64,000 bases of DNA from Adineta vaga (lineage: Eukaryota > Rotifera). The notes below the pieces were generated by a model that had not been told where the DNA came from, did no database searches, and worked only from the letters and a program-made list of their open reading frames with translations. Of this stretch, positions 37,674 to 50,983 are shown in pieces. Made by a program: the position numbers and the translations under genes. The stretch is from assembly GCA_021613535.1 (NCBI GenBank), contig CP075494.1:8184001-8248000 (forward strand), given 5' to 3'. Within the stretch, counting starts at the first letter, position 1; each line of letters starts with the position of its first letter.

Positions 37674-39000
37674 ATGGTAAGCAATGATACATAAAGAATA
37701 ATTGATTTTAAATAACTACTTTTACTTTTCTTTGCATTCTTAGAAACCCATTCTTTTACAAGCACATGAACGTTCATTAACAAAAGTTCGTTATAATCGT
37801 GAAGGTGATCTTTTATTTTCATCTGGTAAAGATAAAGTTCCATCGGTATGGTATTCTATCAATGGTGAACGATTGGGATCGTATATTGGACATAATGGAA
37901 CAGTATGGACCATAGATGTGAACTGGGATACAACGGCATTCGTATCGGCATCAGCTGATAGTACCGTTCGACTTTGGGATGTTCAAACAGGACGGGAACG
38001 AAATACTTACCAAGTCGATGCACCATGTCGTTGTTGTGCATTTAGTTATGATGGAAATAGAGTTTTGTATACGAATGATGATGTTATGGGTAAATCTGGT
38101 GAAATTTATTTGGCAGATATTAGAGCAAGACGTATGTATTTACTCATATAATTAATTATTTTAATGATGTTTTTTCTTTTTTAATTTTGCTTTACAGCAA
38201 ATGAAGGTCCAGCAGTTCGTATCAATGCCTCTCAAAAAGGTATTCGAAAAATAACAAGTGCTTTATGGGGTACATTAGACGAATTTATTGTTACCGGTCA
38301 CGATAATGGTGAACTTGTTCAATGGGATATTAAAGTAAATATCTATTCATAGGGATTCAAGCTAAATCAATTCGTTTTTTAGGCTATGGATGTAGTCCGA
38401 AAAGAAAAACCACATAATGGACAAATTATGGATTTACAAGCAAATAAAGATTTGACATTCTTAATTTCATCATCAAAAGATAATACAGCTAAAGTAAAAT
38501 TTAGTTAATTATATTAGCAAACATTTGACGAAAGAAAATCAACCATTCTATTTTAGTTATTTGATATTGAAACATTAGATCTTTTGAAAACATATACAAC
38601 TGAACGTCCGGTGAACTCTGCTGCTATTTCACCACTTAAGGATCATGTTATCCTTGGCGGTGGTCAAGAAGCTATTGAAGTAATAGATTATTTTCTAATA
38701 ATTTGATCAATGAAATTCTTCTCTAGGTCACACAAACTGCTGCTCAAACTGGTAAATTCGAAGCTCGATTTTTCCATTTAATATTCGAAGAAGAATTTGC
38801 TCGAGTAAAAGGTCATTTTGGACCTATAAATACAATTGCTATTCATCCCGATGGAAAAAGGTTCGTTCAATTAATAAATTCTTTTATTGATAATTATAAT
38901 GAATCATTTAAATTTTAGTTATGCCAGTGGAGGTGAAGATGGTCTTGTACGAATACATTACTTCGACAATGATTATCTTGATTATGATATTGCTTATTAA
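37674..39000 (+). CDS. EIF3I: Eukaryotic translation initiation factor 3 subunit I
   Basis: Seven-bladed WD40 protein of 325 residues, a core subunit of the eIF3 complex on the 40S ribosome. Exons: 37674-37676, 37744-38131, 38198-38334, 38383-38493, 38557-38679, 38727-38860, 38919-39000; the sum is exactly 326 codons. The first coding exon carries only the ATG, giving [19 protein letters not shown] across the junction, which is the conserved N-terminus. WD repeats include [27 protein letters not shown] and [15 protein letters not shown], and the end [16 protein letters not shown] is typical of the family. Same strand as GPI, 447 bases downstream, with an acceptor-like attttag ending at 37637. 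Confidence 0.97.
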
Positions 39001-39674
39001 ATCTAACTATTTTGTTTGTTGTTGTTACGAAACAGTATAAGCAGAAAAAGAAAGAATAAAAAAATCAAAAGATGATCATCGTTAAATGTCTTTTTTTAAT
39101 CGAACGCATGAAAACGCTCAACACTAACATCTATAAAGTTCTACCCATTCGATAATTCTATCTGACTGATGTAACAGTTTAATATCTTTGGCTATAATAA
39201 GTGAACGATAGATGGTACGAAAAACTATGAAATATAAAGTTTATGGAGAATCAACATAATGTTCTCATTGATCTTTGAATATATGCTACTATAGGCTGAA
39301 AATATTTACCGATTTTGTGCAAAGCCTTTGGGAACATTCAGAGAGGAATCATGTAAAACAGAAAAAAATCTCAGCTCTGATGAGAATTTAGTTTGAACTT
39401 TGTTATTCTCAGCAATCCGAAGATTGAACATTGAAAATTTATATAATCAAATTCTTTATGAATTGGATTTTTGACTATCTACATACTTTCGAATCGTATA
39501 TTTGCTGAAATATAAATCTTTCGTAATATAATTTTTTTTTGAATAACTGATTTGTTGAGGTCGACACTACAAGCGAATAGAAAAAAAAATCTAATTTCCT
39601 TGTTTTTTTTTTCAGATTTTTTTTTCTTTGTTCACTCATATATGATAATTGCCATTAACTAAATCCTTTTTCTG
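39001..39674. other. Intergenic between eIF3i and JADE genes
   Basis: No gene seen. T-rich stretches with an acceptor-like tttttcag ending at 39615, 59 bases before the chosen JADE start. Confidence 0.4.
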
Positions 39675-42600
39675 ATGTCTTTGCATACACAAATTTTAAA
39701 ATCTAGTATTGAAACAAAGGTAGGATTATTCTTTTAAATATATTTATATATATGTTCTAATACTTTCTTACTATTAGAATAGAAAATCAATACCAATGAC
39801 CGATACCAGCAATCAGCAAATCGATTCACAATCATCATCAACAAGTAATAGTAGTAATAGTAATGGAACAGATTCACAATCATCAACTACAAATTCCAAT
39901 CGACGTTCACAACGACGACGAACAGTAACCTCGTTGCTCATTAGAATGGATCTATTCTTCCATGATCGATTTTATTTCTTTTTTCAAAGAATGTTCAACA
40001 AAATTTACGAAGTACCTCATTAACAACTACTATCTTTAATGAAAATGGTCATACTAATGACTGTCAATTAGAGACAACAAAAGAAAATGATAATCATCAG
40101 AAAGAGAAACGTTCGTCACCAGCTATTATCGATAAACTAGTTTTTAAAACATCAAAATTAAATCCCAATTCATCCTATTGGACTGTTACTGATCGACAAG
40201 CTGAATGGTATAAATTGACAATTCCTGTTAATCAATCAACAAATAGTTCTAGTAACAACAATATAAATCCATCATCATTAATCACACCGTATCGATTATT
40301 ATCAACGCTATTCGAAAGAAAGAAATCTAATATGAATTTAAATGATCAAATTGATGAATTGACGTATGTGTTTATTTTATCGAGAAAAAATAATATAGAA
40401 TAATTCTTTTTTTTGGGGGGTAATTCTAGTAATACAACTCAATTGATAATGAAAGTAGTCATGCATGAGCTTGATTATGATATGGATGATGATGATCTTC
40501 AATATCTTGATATATTAAATCAATCATTAGAAAATACTGAACGTATGTTGTTTGATTTTGTTTTCACTTGATTATATTTGATTTGTTCAATTGATTAGAA
40601 CAACGACAAATAACCGAAGAAGAATTTGAAAATGCCATTATAATTCTTGAATATTATACAGCTGAAAAAATACGTTTACATCTTAAACAACAATCATGTG
40701 AAGATGATGATATTGTATGTGATATATGTTTATTACCTGATGCTGATGATGAGAATGAAATGGTCTTTTGTGAACGATGTAATGCATGTGTACATCAGAA
40801 TTGTTATGGAATATCATCAGTACCAAATGGTACATGGCTTTGTAAACCATGTTCAGTTGTAAGACGACCAGCATGTTTACTTTGTCCAAAGTAGATCAAT
40901 TTTTGATTTTATAAAAGGAATTATTTGAATTGAATCTTTTAAGATTTGGTGGCCCAATGAAATGTACACCTAGTGGAACAATTTGGTGTCATTTAACATG
41001 TGCATTGTGGTTACCTGAATTAAAATTTGGTGATTATGTCAAAATGGTAAGATGAAATGTCGAGATATGAAAATTTCTTGTTATTGTGGAGTTTTTAGGA
41101 ACCAATATTGAATTTAGATAAGATTCCACATGCTCGTTGGACTCTTCGATGTGTTGTTTGTTCAACAACAGAAGGTGCTTGTGTTCAATGTGCGCATAAA
41201 AATTGTCGAACACCATTTCATGTATGTTTTCCTATCATTTATTTTTAATTTCAATCCTAAGGAATATTTGAATGTTTATTTCTAAGTTCTAATCTCGATA
41301 GAGTACCGAGTTTGAAAAGTTCGATGTTACGAGGAATGTTCCTTTTAAACGCAAAACAAATATTGTTTTTTTTTCATTAATTCATTTTTGTGTACTGTCT
41401 ACAATCCATCAATCAAGCACTTCACTTACTATGTTCGATTAATGTTTTTCCGTGACTTGATATTTCTAAAAGTAATGTTGCTGACAACGTTTTACGCATA
41501 TATATAAATATATAATACCTTGAGTTTAAGCAATTACGTCTTTTCTTTAGAGAAAATTATAGAATGACATTCACATTTCTATGAGAAATTTGTAATTATC
41601 TTCACCCTGCAAAACTGAATTATTCTAATAAGTTACTTCGACACCCTCTTTATTTTGTAGAATACTAATTTGAAGACATCGCTGAAAGAAAGAAAGCACG
41701 GAATTAGATTTCAAAGTATCGAAATACCATGATCTCATCAATTTTCTTAATGAACGACAAGACATATTCTATTACTGTGTCTTTGTTGAAAACAATTTTT
41801 CTAATCAACACTAGTTAGTGCAGTTATATATCATCTAAAAGGAAAGAACTATTCGAACAGAGCTCAATTATTAATGAATTGATGTAAAAAAAAACACAAT
41901 AGTTGAGATGCCCTGGTAAATGTCAAGGTTTCATTTATTTTTTCAAAAATTTCGATATTTATATGAAGTATTTTTTATACAATTTTCTTTTCAAAATATC
42001 TCCAGGTTACTTGTGGTCTCTCTGCTGGTTATTTTCTTGATGTTCAACAAACCACAGCGGACGGAACAGCTTCTTCACGTTCACAATTTACTGCTTATTG
42101 TCTTAAACATTCTAAAGAAGCTCGACAACGTTCGGAACCGGATTTCACATCAATAACTAATGCTGAAGATGATTCTTCATGTTTATCTACTTCAATTCCT
42201 CTGACAGTTTATCAACGGCAGAATCTTAAAGGCGAAGAATGGACATTGGGATGTTATGAAAATTTTCACACATTTATTCATACATCTCATTTAAATGATG
42301 AATGTCCACAAGATTATGACCCATCGATATCCACAAAGATTTATAATTATTGGAAAGATAAACGTATTTTAAATAAGAATTTTCCTTTAATTAAACGTAT
42401 TGATGTTGTTCTTGATCAACGAGAAAATGCAGAATTACTTTTGGCACAAATAAATAATTATTTAAAAATGAGAAACAAAATTCGTCAGGTATGCAAATCT
42501 TTTTATAGAAAATCTCATCAAATTCTTGTCTTGTTTTATTTAGCTTCAAGCTTATTGTAAATCAACATCATTTGTTCCATCATTGTCTTCACATTTCACT

Positions 42601-43008
42601 CAACGTCTTGATAATTTAAGATTAAATTTTTCTCAGAAAACATCACAACCTATAAAATCTTCTCATTATAAAATAATTGAAGATTCTAAACGTTGTATTG
42701 TTGCTTTGGAAACAACTTATCGTGATGCACTTGAATTGAATACAACTTATCTCGTTGGTAAAACATTAGAAGGAGAAACGATGTTATTACCAAAACAACT
42801 AATCGAACAAGCAAATGTGATTACAATCAATGATAATGATAATCCCATCCCTGAAGAACAAGAAGAACAAGAATGTGAGACGAATCATTTGGATATATTT
42901 CATAGAACTGAATATGAAGAAAAGGCAGTTTCAGTAGCAGATATTCTCAAAACACCTTACATGTCTCAAGGAAATGTCGTGCGATGTGTCACGGGATCTT
43001 TTGACTAA
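39675..43008 (+). CDS. JADE-family PHD-finger protein
   Basis: 714 residues in nine exons that close in frame: 39675-39719, 39778-39924, 39990-40363, 40430-40542, 40599-40890, 40944-41046, 41099-41221, 42006-42488, 42544-43008. JADE proteins are scaffolds of HBO1 (KAT7) histone acetyltransferase complexes and read the histone H3 tail. An EPL1-like stretch precedes the fingers. The PHD finger has CDICLLPDADDENEMVFC and CNACVHQNCYGISSVPNGTW; the zinc knuckle CLLCPKFGGPMK and the extended PHD (CHLTCALWLPEL, CVVCSTTEGACVQC, CRTPFHVTCGL) complete the PZP module. The C-terminal half is shorter than in vertebrate JADE1-3. The start was set at 39675 because the frame continues across the first intron into MTDTSNQQ; 39796 is the alternative. 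The 784-nt intron at 41222-42005 is unusually long for this window. Confidence 0.92.
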
Positions 43009-43704
43009 AAAAGTTTCTATATTTTTGTTGACAACAAAAAAAATATGTTCTTTCAATTTTCTGTTTTCCTCTTTTTTTTGCTCTTGTTGTTATTGTATTA
43101 TAAATAAAGAGAAAAAGTAGGTGTTATTTGGATTTCCCATTTATTCATACACAGTCTGCCGGAAGAAAGCAAAGACGTCAATGGTAACGCCAGTTTTACT
43201 TCTTACTTTATACTATATATTTCCACTTTTCTTTTTCGCTACCATTCACACTTCCTCTTTCACAGCCTGACAAAAGAAGAAGAAAAAGAAAAATCTATGT
43301 AGACGTCAGTCAAGTCAAAAAAGAGGAATGGATCGGTAGGAAAAAAACGTAGCGCGATGAAATTCTAGTTGTCGAGTAGCTTGACTAGAGTTCGAAGCAT
43401 GATGGAAGCGGAGGAAGCGAGAATGAGAAGAAGAAAAGAGAGCGGCAGAAGAGAAGAAAAAAAAACGATAGACCGGACTAAATGAGCTGTAATACAAAAA
43501 AAGAGAACTTACCCGTTGTGTTTTTTTTTCTTCCTCATTCGCTCTTGTTTCATTGGCAAGTAAGGGAACACAACAACCATCATTTCACGCATTGTCATTA
43601 CATGATATCTTACATTTTTATACTTATTAATAATCCTGATAAATCTTTTTTTTCCTCAGTTGTATGTATAAGTATCTAATCGAATCATTTCTAGATTTAT
43701 TCCA
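43009..43704. other. Intergenic between JADE and calsyntenin genes
   Basis: 3' UTR of JADE (TATAAATAAAG at about 43100) and the calsyntenin promoter region. 43268-43460 is purine-rich with G+C above background, probably promoter or 5' UTR. An acceptor-like catttctag ends at 43694, ten bases before the calsyntenin ATG. No gene seen. Confidence 0.45.
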
Positions 43705-46700
43705 ATGACGATGCTATGGTCAAGTCTTTTGATGGTTCTAGTTGGTATGATGATTATTTACATATAACTTATTCCAGATTGATTGATACCTTTTTCTTTT
43801 TTCAATCGATTTAGTTTTGTTGAATCTTTATTCAACATTGGCTGAAACGAAAATGACAAGAACAAAACCGAATTGGTTTGATCCTGTTCTTTCATCGAAT
43901 GGATATGTTGGTCATATCAAAGAAAATGAACGTCTTGTACAACTTGAACCACGTTTATATGCGTCCGATGCTGATCTAATCAATTCTCCGAATGGTATGT
44001 TATAATTGAAATATGTATTTCTTAATAAAACAAAAAAAATATTCTTTCTTCTTCGTCTTCTAGGAAAAATTTGTGGCTATGAATTATCACGGCATAAACA
44101 TGATGATTCAATCGAGACAACACCAAATTTACCTTTTATCGTAGAATTCAACAATGAACAAGCAGTTATTAAACTTAAATCAGATATTGAAAAAATCGAT
44201 TGTGAAATTAAACAAACTTATCGGTTATTCATTCGTGCATATGATTGTGCTGATATTAATCAACGTCGTTATTCGGAAAGGTAAAATTTTCTACAAAAAC
44301 AAACCAAGAAAAATGAATTCAATTAGTATAATCAATATATTCTCATTAAATTTAGATCATCTTTAATAATAACGGTGGATGATGTTAATGAATATCCTCC
44401 AGTATTTACACACAAAAGTTATCTATTTAAATTACATCAAGATCAAGTTTGTTCGTCGTGTCGAGTAAGTTAAACGACGATATATAGAAATCTCTGATAT
44501 TTGTCTCTTTAAGGTTGAAGCAACAGATGATGATTGTCTCAATAGTAATCATCGTGTTTGCGATTATCAAATTAGAACACCAAATGTACCATTTGGTATT
44601 GATTCCAATGGTTCTATATCTATTACGAAACCTTTAAATGGTGATAAATACGAATTTGATGTGGTTGCTATTGATTGTTATCCATCATCGTCGATTGAAA
44701 ACATCAAATTAATCAGTGAACCAGCACGAGTAACAATAAAAATTATCAAATCGTGCAAACCAAAAGTAACCGGTAAGCAAAAAAAAGGAGGAAAGATTTT
44801 TTTTATTTTTTTCAACATTAAAAAATTTATCAAAGTTCATGAAATAAGGGAATAACTGTTTCCGACTGCTATTCTATAAAATACTTTAGAGACTCGAGAA
44901 GTAAAAGCATAGAATTTTTGATTACTTGATAGTTAATAGACTCTTATATGATTCATGCAATTCTCGGTATGCTTTTATAGAAGTCAGGTTTTCCGGAATT
45001 TAATTAACTTGATCATATTTCCTTCTGAATTATTAAAGTATATTCTACTGCAAGTCAATAACAATAAACTCTGGTGTCATTGGATAAAATCATAAAATTC
45101 TACAATCTATATCTTCATTTTCATCGGTATGATGGGTAATTTATAGATAAAATAATTCATATCAATTGTGAATATTTGAGTATGATAATAAGCAGATATC
45201 AATATCGTTATTTTTGACCTTAACAAATATCATTCATAGCATCTCAACTATGAAAAAAGAATATCAAATTTCAAGAATAACTTTGATAAAAAAAGAGAAT
45301 CCTTTTCATTGATTTAGATGAAAATCCAGCAAAATTAACGATTCAATCTGATCATACACATATATTTGATACAGTCCATGTTGATACATGCGATGAAACA
45401 TGTGCTGTCGAAGATATTGTTAGTACAGTCACACTGGATAGTGATGGAATTGATAGTGGCTGTAATCTTGAACAATGTGGTAAGTATTTATCGGTAATGA
45501 TTGTAGATCAATTGGTTTTGTTTCTATTTATAAAGCATTTGACGATCATGAATATGTGATAATACCAAAAGATGTGGATTATAATCAAGCACCTCAGACA
45601 CATTATACATCATTTGATGGTATCAATCAAGCTTTACTTGTTCGCAAAAAAGATTTTTCAGGTCAATTAAAGACACAATTTGCAATTCGTATGTGGATGA
45701 AACATTCGAATGAAGAAAATCATGATAAAGAACATATCTTTTGTAAAAGTGATGAAAAATGTAAGGAAATATTGATATTCATAAAAACAAATCGATGATT
45801 CTTTTTTGTTTTTGAAATTGTTTAACAGATCGAAATCGTCATCATGCTGCTCTGTTTATTCATGATGGTCATTTGAAATTATTAATACGTAAAGGACCCG
45901 TTTCATCAAGTGATAAGAATGTCTATAGTTCAGAATGGATATGGCAATTATCACAATTGAAAGACGGTCAATGGCATTCATACAAACTATTTGTTGATTA
46001 TCCAAATAAAGTAAAATATCGAAGAAAGGTTTTTATATAGTGCCTAATCGATTGTTATGTTTTAGATCGATTTGTATGTTGATAATCAATTATTTGTACC
46101 AAACGATGATAATTATCGAGTTGTGGATGATTTTGCATTGCCAATTATTGAAGAAACTGGTGATACAGTCTTCTCTGTAGGAGCTTGCTGGCATGGTAAG
46201 CATAAAAGCGAGATATTTTCTTCTCCGTGTCTGCAAATTGTAGAGCGATTACTTAGTTATTAATGTATGTGATGTTTTTGTCTTGGAAACAGAAAAATAC
46301 GAAAATTATTTTAAAGTATTTCATATTTTTTCCCACTCATTGACTTGCAATTATCTAGAACAGTCCTTCTATGCTATCAAAGAAAAATTCCAACGAAATC
46401 ATGCATGTTAATGATATTCTAGTAGAAGTATACGTATGTCATGACTCATGAGCATACATATCATTAAAAAAAACAAAAACGTTTTTGACAATTACTATGG
46501 CAATGACATTTTTTTTCAAATAATTTAGGTCGTGCCTCTCGTATGGTTCAACATTTTCATGGGCAATTATCAGGACTTCTAATCGAACAGAAGGAAGAAT
46601 TACCACGTTCTACTGCTTGCACTCAAAACTGTCAGCAATATCTTGACATGCCTGATATTCAAAAAGAATCTGGCTTTGTATGATTTTTCTTTATTAGTTG

Positions 46701-49496
46701 AAAGAAATCATTCTATTGATTTGTTTGTAGGAATTTGTCAGTAATTTTAATCGATCTGTTTGGACATTACGTAGTGATTCAAGTGAATCAATGGAACAAT
46801 TATTAAAACATATTGTTTATCGTAATACATTAGAGCCCATTGGACCATCTGGTCAACGAACAGTATCAATTGAAACAGCAATCAAATGTTTAGGTGAAAA
46901 TTATACTTACAATTTACCAACATTTTCTCGTCGTTTATCCATTGATGAAAAGATTCGTCCAACAAATATTGAACTTAAGGGTGATACAAATTTTCATCTA
47001 AAAGAAGAAACACTCGATCAAGGAATTTATTTATTTCGAAATTTATCAATTTTTACGGATGCATTAAAAAAAGATCAAGTTGATATTAGTGATTGTAGTA
47101 TTAATACATCACCGGATTTCTCTAGTGGCGAAAAATTTATTATACCAGATGAAAATCTTGAAATAAATAATATTCGAAAAGATTTAACTCAAACTGGTTT
47201 AGTACTATCAGGTATGTTTAGTTGAATGGTTAAATACTGAGAAATGAGTGGGTTCGAATCTACTTCTCGACGACATTGCAATTTGATCAGGATTATTTCG
47301 AAAGAAATGTATGACTGATCGATTAAACTCGTCTTCGAAGACTAAATTTCAATAATTCTTGGGCTTACACTTCTTGTTTCCTATTGCATTGAAACTAAGG
47401 AGAGGAATACCGAGAATACAAACTATTTCAATAACTCTTTTTATTTAGGTTTTGGTTCAATCGATACGTATCAATTTATCTTACAGCAAATTTTATTTCT
47501 ATCGAAATCGCCAATTAAATATGTTGATCGAACATTTTCACTTATTTGTATCGGAGCTCAAGAACAGATATCAACAAATGAAATCCGTATTGAAGTAAAT
47601 AATATCTCAATTGAAAAATTCTCTTCTTAACTACAATTTCCTTTTTAGATTCATGTAGAAAAACAAGTGCAACGATCAGCTCCAGTTGCAGCTGCTCTCT
47701 CAAACAAACTCTATGTTGATAATGATCCAATAAAAGAAAATCTTTTCGATATCGATGATAGTGCTGAAACGGTCGGCAAATTAACAGGTAAGACGAAAAG
47801 TCTTCATCTATTGAATTCTATCAAGCAAAATAGTTGTAGTCGGTAGAGATGCGTGATGATAACATCGTCTAATATTCTTTTCAAACAGGAAAAATAACTT
47901 CCTCGTTTACATGTTAGATATGTACAGATGTCGAAGAAGAAAATTGTATTTTCATTCGACTGGATATAAGAAGAAAAAAACAAGAGAAATAATTACACAT
48001 ATATAGATTAAATTGTTCAGACATTAAGTCTAGAATGAATGCAATAAATGAATCATTGAGTTTGCTCTATGTGTAAAATGATGATTATTATTATTATTCT
48101 GACATCGTTCGAAAGAAGAAGAAGAAGAAGCAGTGGAAGAAGAACAAGACGTTTTTCTTTTCCCTCCTCAACATCGTCTTCTTCTTTTTTACTGCTGCAT
48201 ATTTTCTCATTCGTTCTTGCTTATAATTATCTCTCGGGTTTATGTGTAGATGAAGAAGTAGAGGAAAAAACGAGAAAAATGAATGCAAGCCTATTGTAAA
48301 ATAATCGCGTAGCTGACAGGGCGTGTGTATTCGTACTCGCTCGTCTCATCGTTGGACAATATTTTCCCCTTCCTCTTCTTCTTCTTCTCCATCTTCGTCT
48401 ACTACTCGTTGTCGTCAGAGCTCTTCGACATCAAGCATCCACTCAACTGTTGTCATTATCATTATTAAAGGCAAAGCTTTATACTGGTGTTATATTCTGT
48501 CTTTACCGTCGAGTTTTTAAGTTACTCAAATGTTTCTACCACCAGTTACGAGTAAGTTTCGAATCAATAAAAACTATCCTTGATCTTCAATTAGAGATCT
48601 GGTAGTATACGACAAATGTCATACTGCGTTATACGGTAGAGACAGATTCTATTAATTAGCAATCCGATCGTTAGAAGTTATAGAAAGAGTTAATGGACGA
48701 TGAACTTTAACCATTTGCTATATCTATATAAATCTTTTTCTTGTTATTGTCGATTATTTGATTGCTCAATTTGTGTTGATAGAATCAATAGTATGGGGCA
48801 GAAACAACAAGTGATAAGATAGAAAGAAGGAACGAAAGGTTACTTACTGATTATATAAGTCATCAAAAGGAAAGTAATGATCATAAACATTATTATATAG
48901 ATGAATAAGTTCATTAGAAGATGTTTATAGGCAGGTGGATAATGAAATGTATGTAAATACATAAGATTGATTGGGTGTTGTTTTTTCTTTTCTAGCATGG
49001 CCTATTGCCATTGGTATTTGCATCTCGGTTAGTATTGCTAGTGTACTCATTCTTTATCTTGTTGTTCGTATTCGATCGGCTAATAAACAACGTAATACAT
49101 TATCAAATCCAGGCGATGACATGCATTCCCAAATGGAATGGGAAGACGATATCGGTCTGAATATTATTGTCAATCCATTAGATGAAACAAAGGTTTGTTG
49201 GAATATATATATATATATTATTCGTTATCAGTCATTCATTCATTGCTTTCTATCTTTTCTAGAAATCCGTCCCGACAATGAATGTACCCAATATGGAACA
49301 AGTGATGGATATGGATGAATATGAAGGTACGAGTTCAGAAGAAGATGAGAATGATGAATGTGATGATCATAGTCATAATGACTATTCATCGGAAGAAGAT
49401 GATACATATGAAACAAATCAAATCCATGCAAAGAAACGTCATCATCAATTGGAATGGGACGATGAAGCACTCGAATATGGACCTAAAAAAGTTTAA
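43705..49496 (+). CDS. CLSTN: Calsyntenin
   Basis: Type I membrane cadherin-superfamily protein of neurons that links cargo vesicles to kinesin-1 and acts at synapses. Fifteen exons give 949 residues (human CLSTN1 981). A signal peptide (MTMLWSSLLMVLVVLLNLYS) precedes two cadherin repeats with FIRAYDCAD and VDDVNEYPPVF calcium motifs. A laminin-G-like domain (FAIRMWMKH to FSVGACWHG) comes next, then the long membrane-proximal region. The membrane helix is WPIAIGICISVSIASVLILY (exon at 48996). The cytoplasmic tail carries two kinesin light chain-binding motifs, QMEWEDDIGLN and HQLEWDDEALEYGP, with an acidic Asp/Glu-rich stretch between them, as in other calsyntenins. Exon 14 follows an intron of about 1.2 kb (47788-48995), against about 50-250 nt for most others. 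The adhesion function is known from the family; the domains are read from sequence. Confidence 0.96.
47217..47260 (+). repeat. tRNA-like relic in a calsyntenin intron
   Basis: TTTAGTTGAATGG (A-box-like, 47217-47229) and GGTTCGAATC (B-box-like, 47251-47260) lie in order but only about 32 bases apart, too close for an intact tRNA. It sits at the start of the 237-nt intron 47212-47448. Likely a deleted tRNA-derived sequence. Confidence 0.35.
48530..48551 (+). CDS. Candidate alternative first (or cassette) exon of calsyntenin
   Basis: ATG followed by seven codons in all (MFLPPVT) and a phase-1 donor, A|gtaagt, at 48552. The membrane exon at 48996 needs exactly a phase-1 partner, so joining gives MFLPPVT-T-WPIAIGIC, a protein with only the membrane helix and cytoplasmic tail. 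Upstream, 48100-48470 is CT/GA-rich with raised G+C, like the 5' regions of PDE4 first exons here. Alternatively, an acceptor tttttaag at 48521 makes a 30-nt in-frame cassette exon (48522-48551). Confidence 0.4.
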
Positions 49497-50683
49497 TTCT
49501 ATGAAAAAAAATTAATTTAAAACAAAAAAAAAGAATCATTTTTTTAATGTTGTGTGTATAATCTTTCGTTGTATGTTCGTATATTCTGTTGTTAACTACA
49601 GAATTCAGATGAAGATGATGATGCGAATGTAATTCGGAAGCGAAGACGAGAGATAGTTGTGCGTAATTCTGTTGCTGGTCACCGGTTTCTGTTTGTTTGT
49701 TTGTTTTTTTCTCTTTTTCTTGTTTCATCTTCTTTTTGAGCAGTATTCCCAGATGTACAGAGTTTTGATTAGATGTTGTTTGATGCTGTAACCATTATTT
49801 TTTTTCTCTACTCTTTATTTGTTTTCCTTATTGATGGTAAAGGAATCGTCTGTGGATGAATCGAATTGATTAAGCAATAAAATTCGAAATAAAAATACTA
49901 AGAATCAGTTATCATGTAAAATCTAAACATACAGATATCGAGAATGATGCAAGCTAATCGATTGTTAGATCTAAAAATTCCTTTTTTTTTCTACTTCCAA
50001 GTAAATCCGACATAAGATTTCTTTTCCATATATATCTTCATAATAATTATTATATTAAAAACAATTTGAGAAGATGAAAAGTAGTTGACTTTAGTATACC
50101 TCTGATTAGTTTAATTTGCGTGAAAACATGATTTTCTAAGAAAATATTATCGTATGAAAAGTATGAAAGATTATATATGAATGAGACTGTTTTGTCAATA
50201 ATATGTCGATAATGACAACCGGATGTTCTTGCCGGAATCGATCGAAACCAATAATAATAGTTGTCGATAAGATGTTACAAGAAAAAAAGATATGCTTGTA
50301 TTCGGTGAATTAATTATATACTACATGAATTTTTACTATAAACCCGAAAATTAAAAGATTTCATCGTGAGATTGTTGACTTTCAATGTTATAACAAAGAA
50401 TTTTTTAAAGATATATTATCCTCTTTATAATAACTGATATATAGATGTACCTATTAAAGGCAACGTCGAGGGTAAACTTAGTACTTTCTTTGTGCTATTG
50501 TCTACATAGACGAAAAAGATATTCGTCGAAGATTCATACATATATAGATATATATATATATATCTATATATCTATATATCTTACGAACAAAGAAATGAAC
50601 ATGTACCTTGATAAAGTTCATATTTTAGTATAAATAGTCGATAGATACATCGTTATCAGTATACAATCGTCAGCAAATTCAAT
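49497..50683. other. Intergenic between calsyntenin and antistasin-like genes
   Basis: 3' UTR of calsyntenin, then AT-rich sequence with no gene seen. A TA/TATC-type simple repeat, partly self-complementary, occupies about 50541-50580. Confidence 0.5.
50629..50636 (+). promoter_or_regulatory. TATA box of the antistasin-like gene
   Basis: TATAAATA lies 48 bases before the end of the 5' leader (ATG at 50684). A start of transcription near 50660, in ATCAGTATAC, would leave a leader of about 25 bases. This short spacing also supports 50684 as the true start codon. Confidence 0.6.
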
Positions 50684-50983
50684 ATGCAACGTCTTACAAT
50701 TATCTTTTTTCTTCTCTGTGCAATTGCAGCAATAGCTTCTGCTACAACTTTAAAACCATTATGCAAGGATTCACAATGTCGTATTGCCTGTCCATTTGGA
50801 TTTAAAGTTGATAAAGATGGATGTGCTCTCTGTGCATGCAATAAAAGTCCATGTAAAGAAGGCCAAATACCACTTGACAAATACTTCTGTGGACGTGGTC
50901 CAACTCGAAAAGATTGTCCATCAACTCATCAATGTATTATTGCACCCGACGATCGTTATGCTGTCTGTTGTCCTCGTAAATAA
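50684..50983 (+). CDS. Small secreted antistasin-like cysteine-rich protein
   Basis: 99 residues, single exon. A signal peptide (MQRLTIIFFLLCAIAAIASA) is followed by an antistasin-like unit, C-x4-C-x3-C-x3-G-x5-DGC-x2-C-x-C (from PLCKDSQC to CALCAC). A second Cys-rich unit of about 40 residues follows, with CKEGQIPLDKYFCGRG, then KDCPSTHQCIIAPD and a C-terminal VCCPRK. Antistasin domains are often serine protease inhibitors, and the second part has a WAP-like CC ending. Inhibitor function is therefore plausible but not shown. A TATA box lies upstream, and AATAAACG at about 51019 is a polyadenylation signal. High, simple expression by a gut or gland gene would fit, but this is inference. Confidence 0.88.
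   Translation: MQRLTIIFFLLCAIAAIASATTLKPLCKDSQCRIACPFGFKVDKDGCALCACNKSPCKEGQIPLDKYFCGRGPTRKDCPSTHQCIIAPDDRYAVCCPRK

Noticed and set aside
48069-48520. ORFs in the large calsyntenin intron
   Set aside because: Arg/Ser-rich translations of GAAGAA and CTTCTT runs. Only the small ATG exon at 48530 has a fitting splice site.
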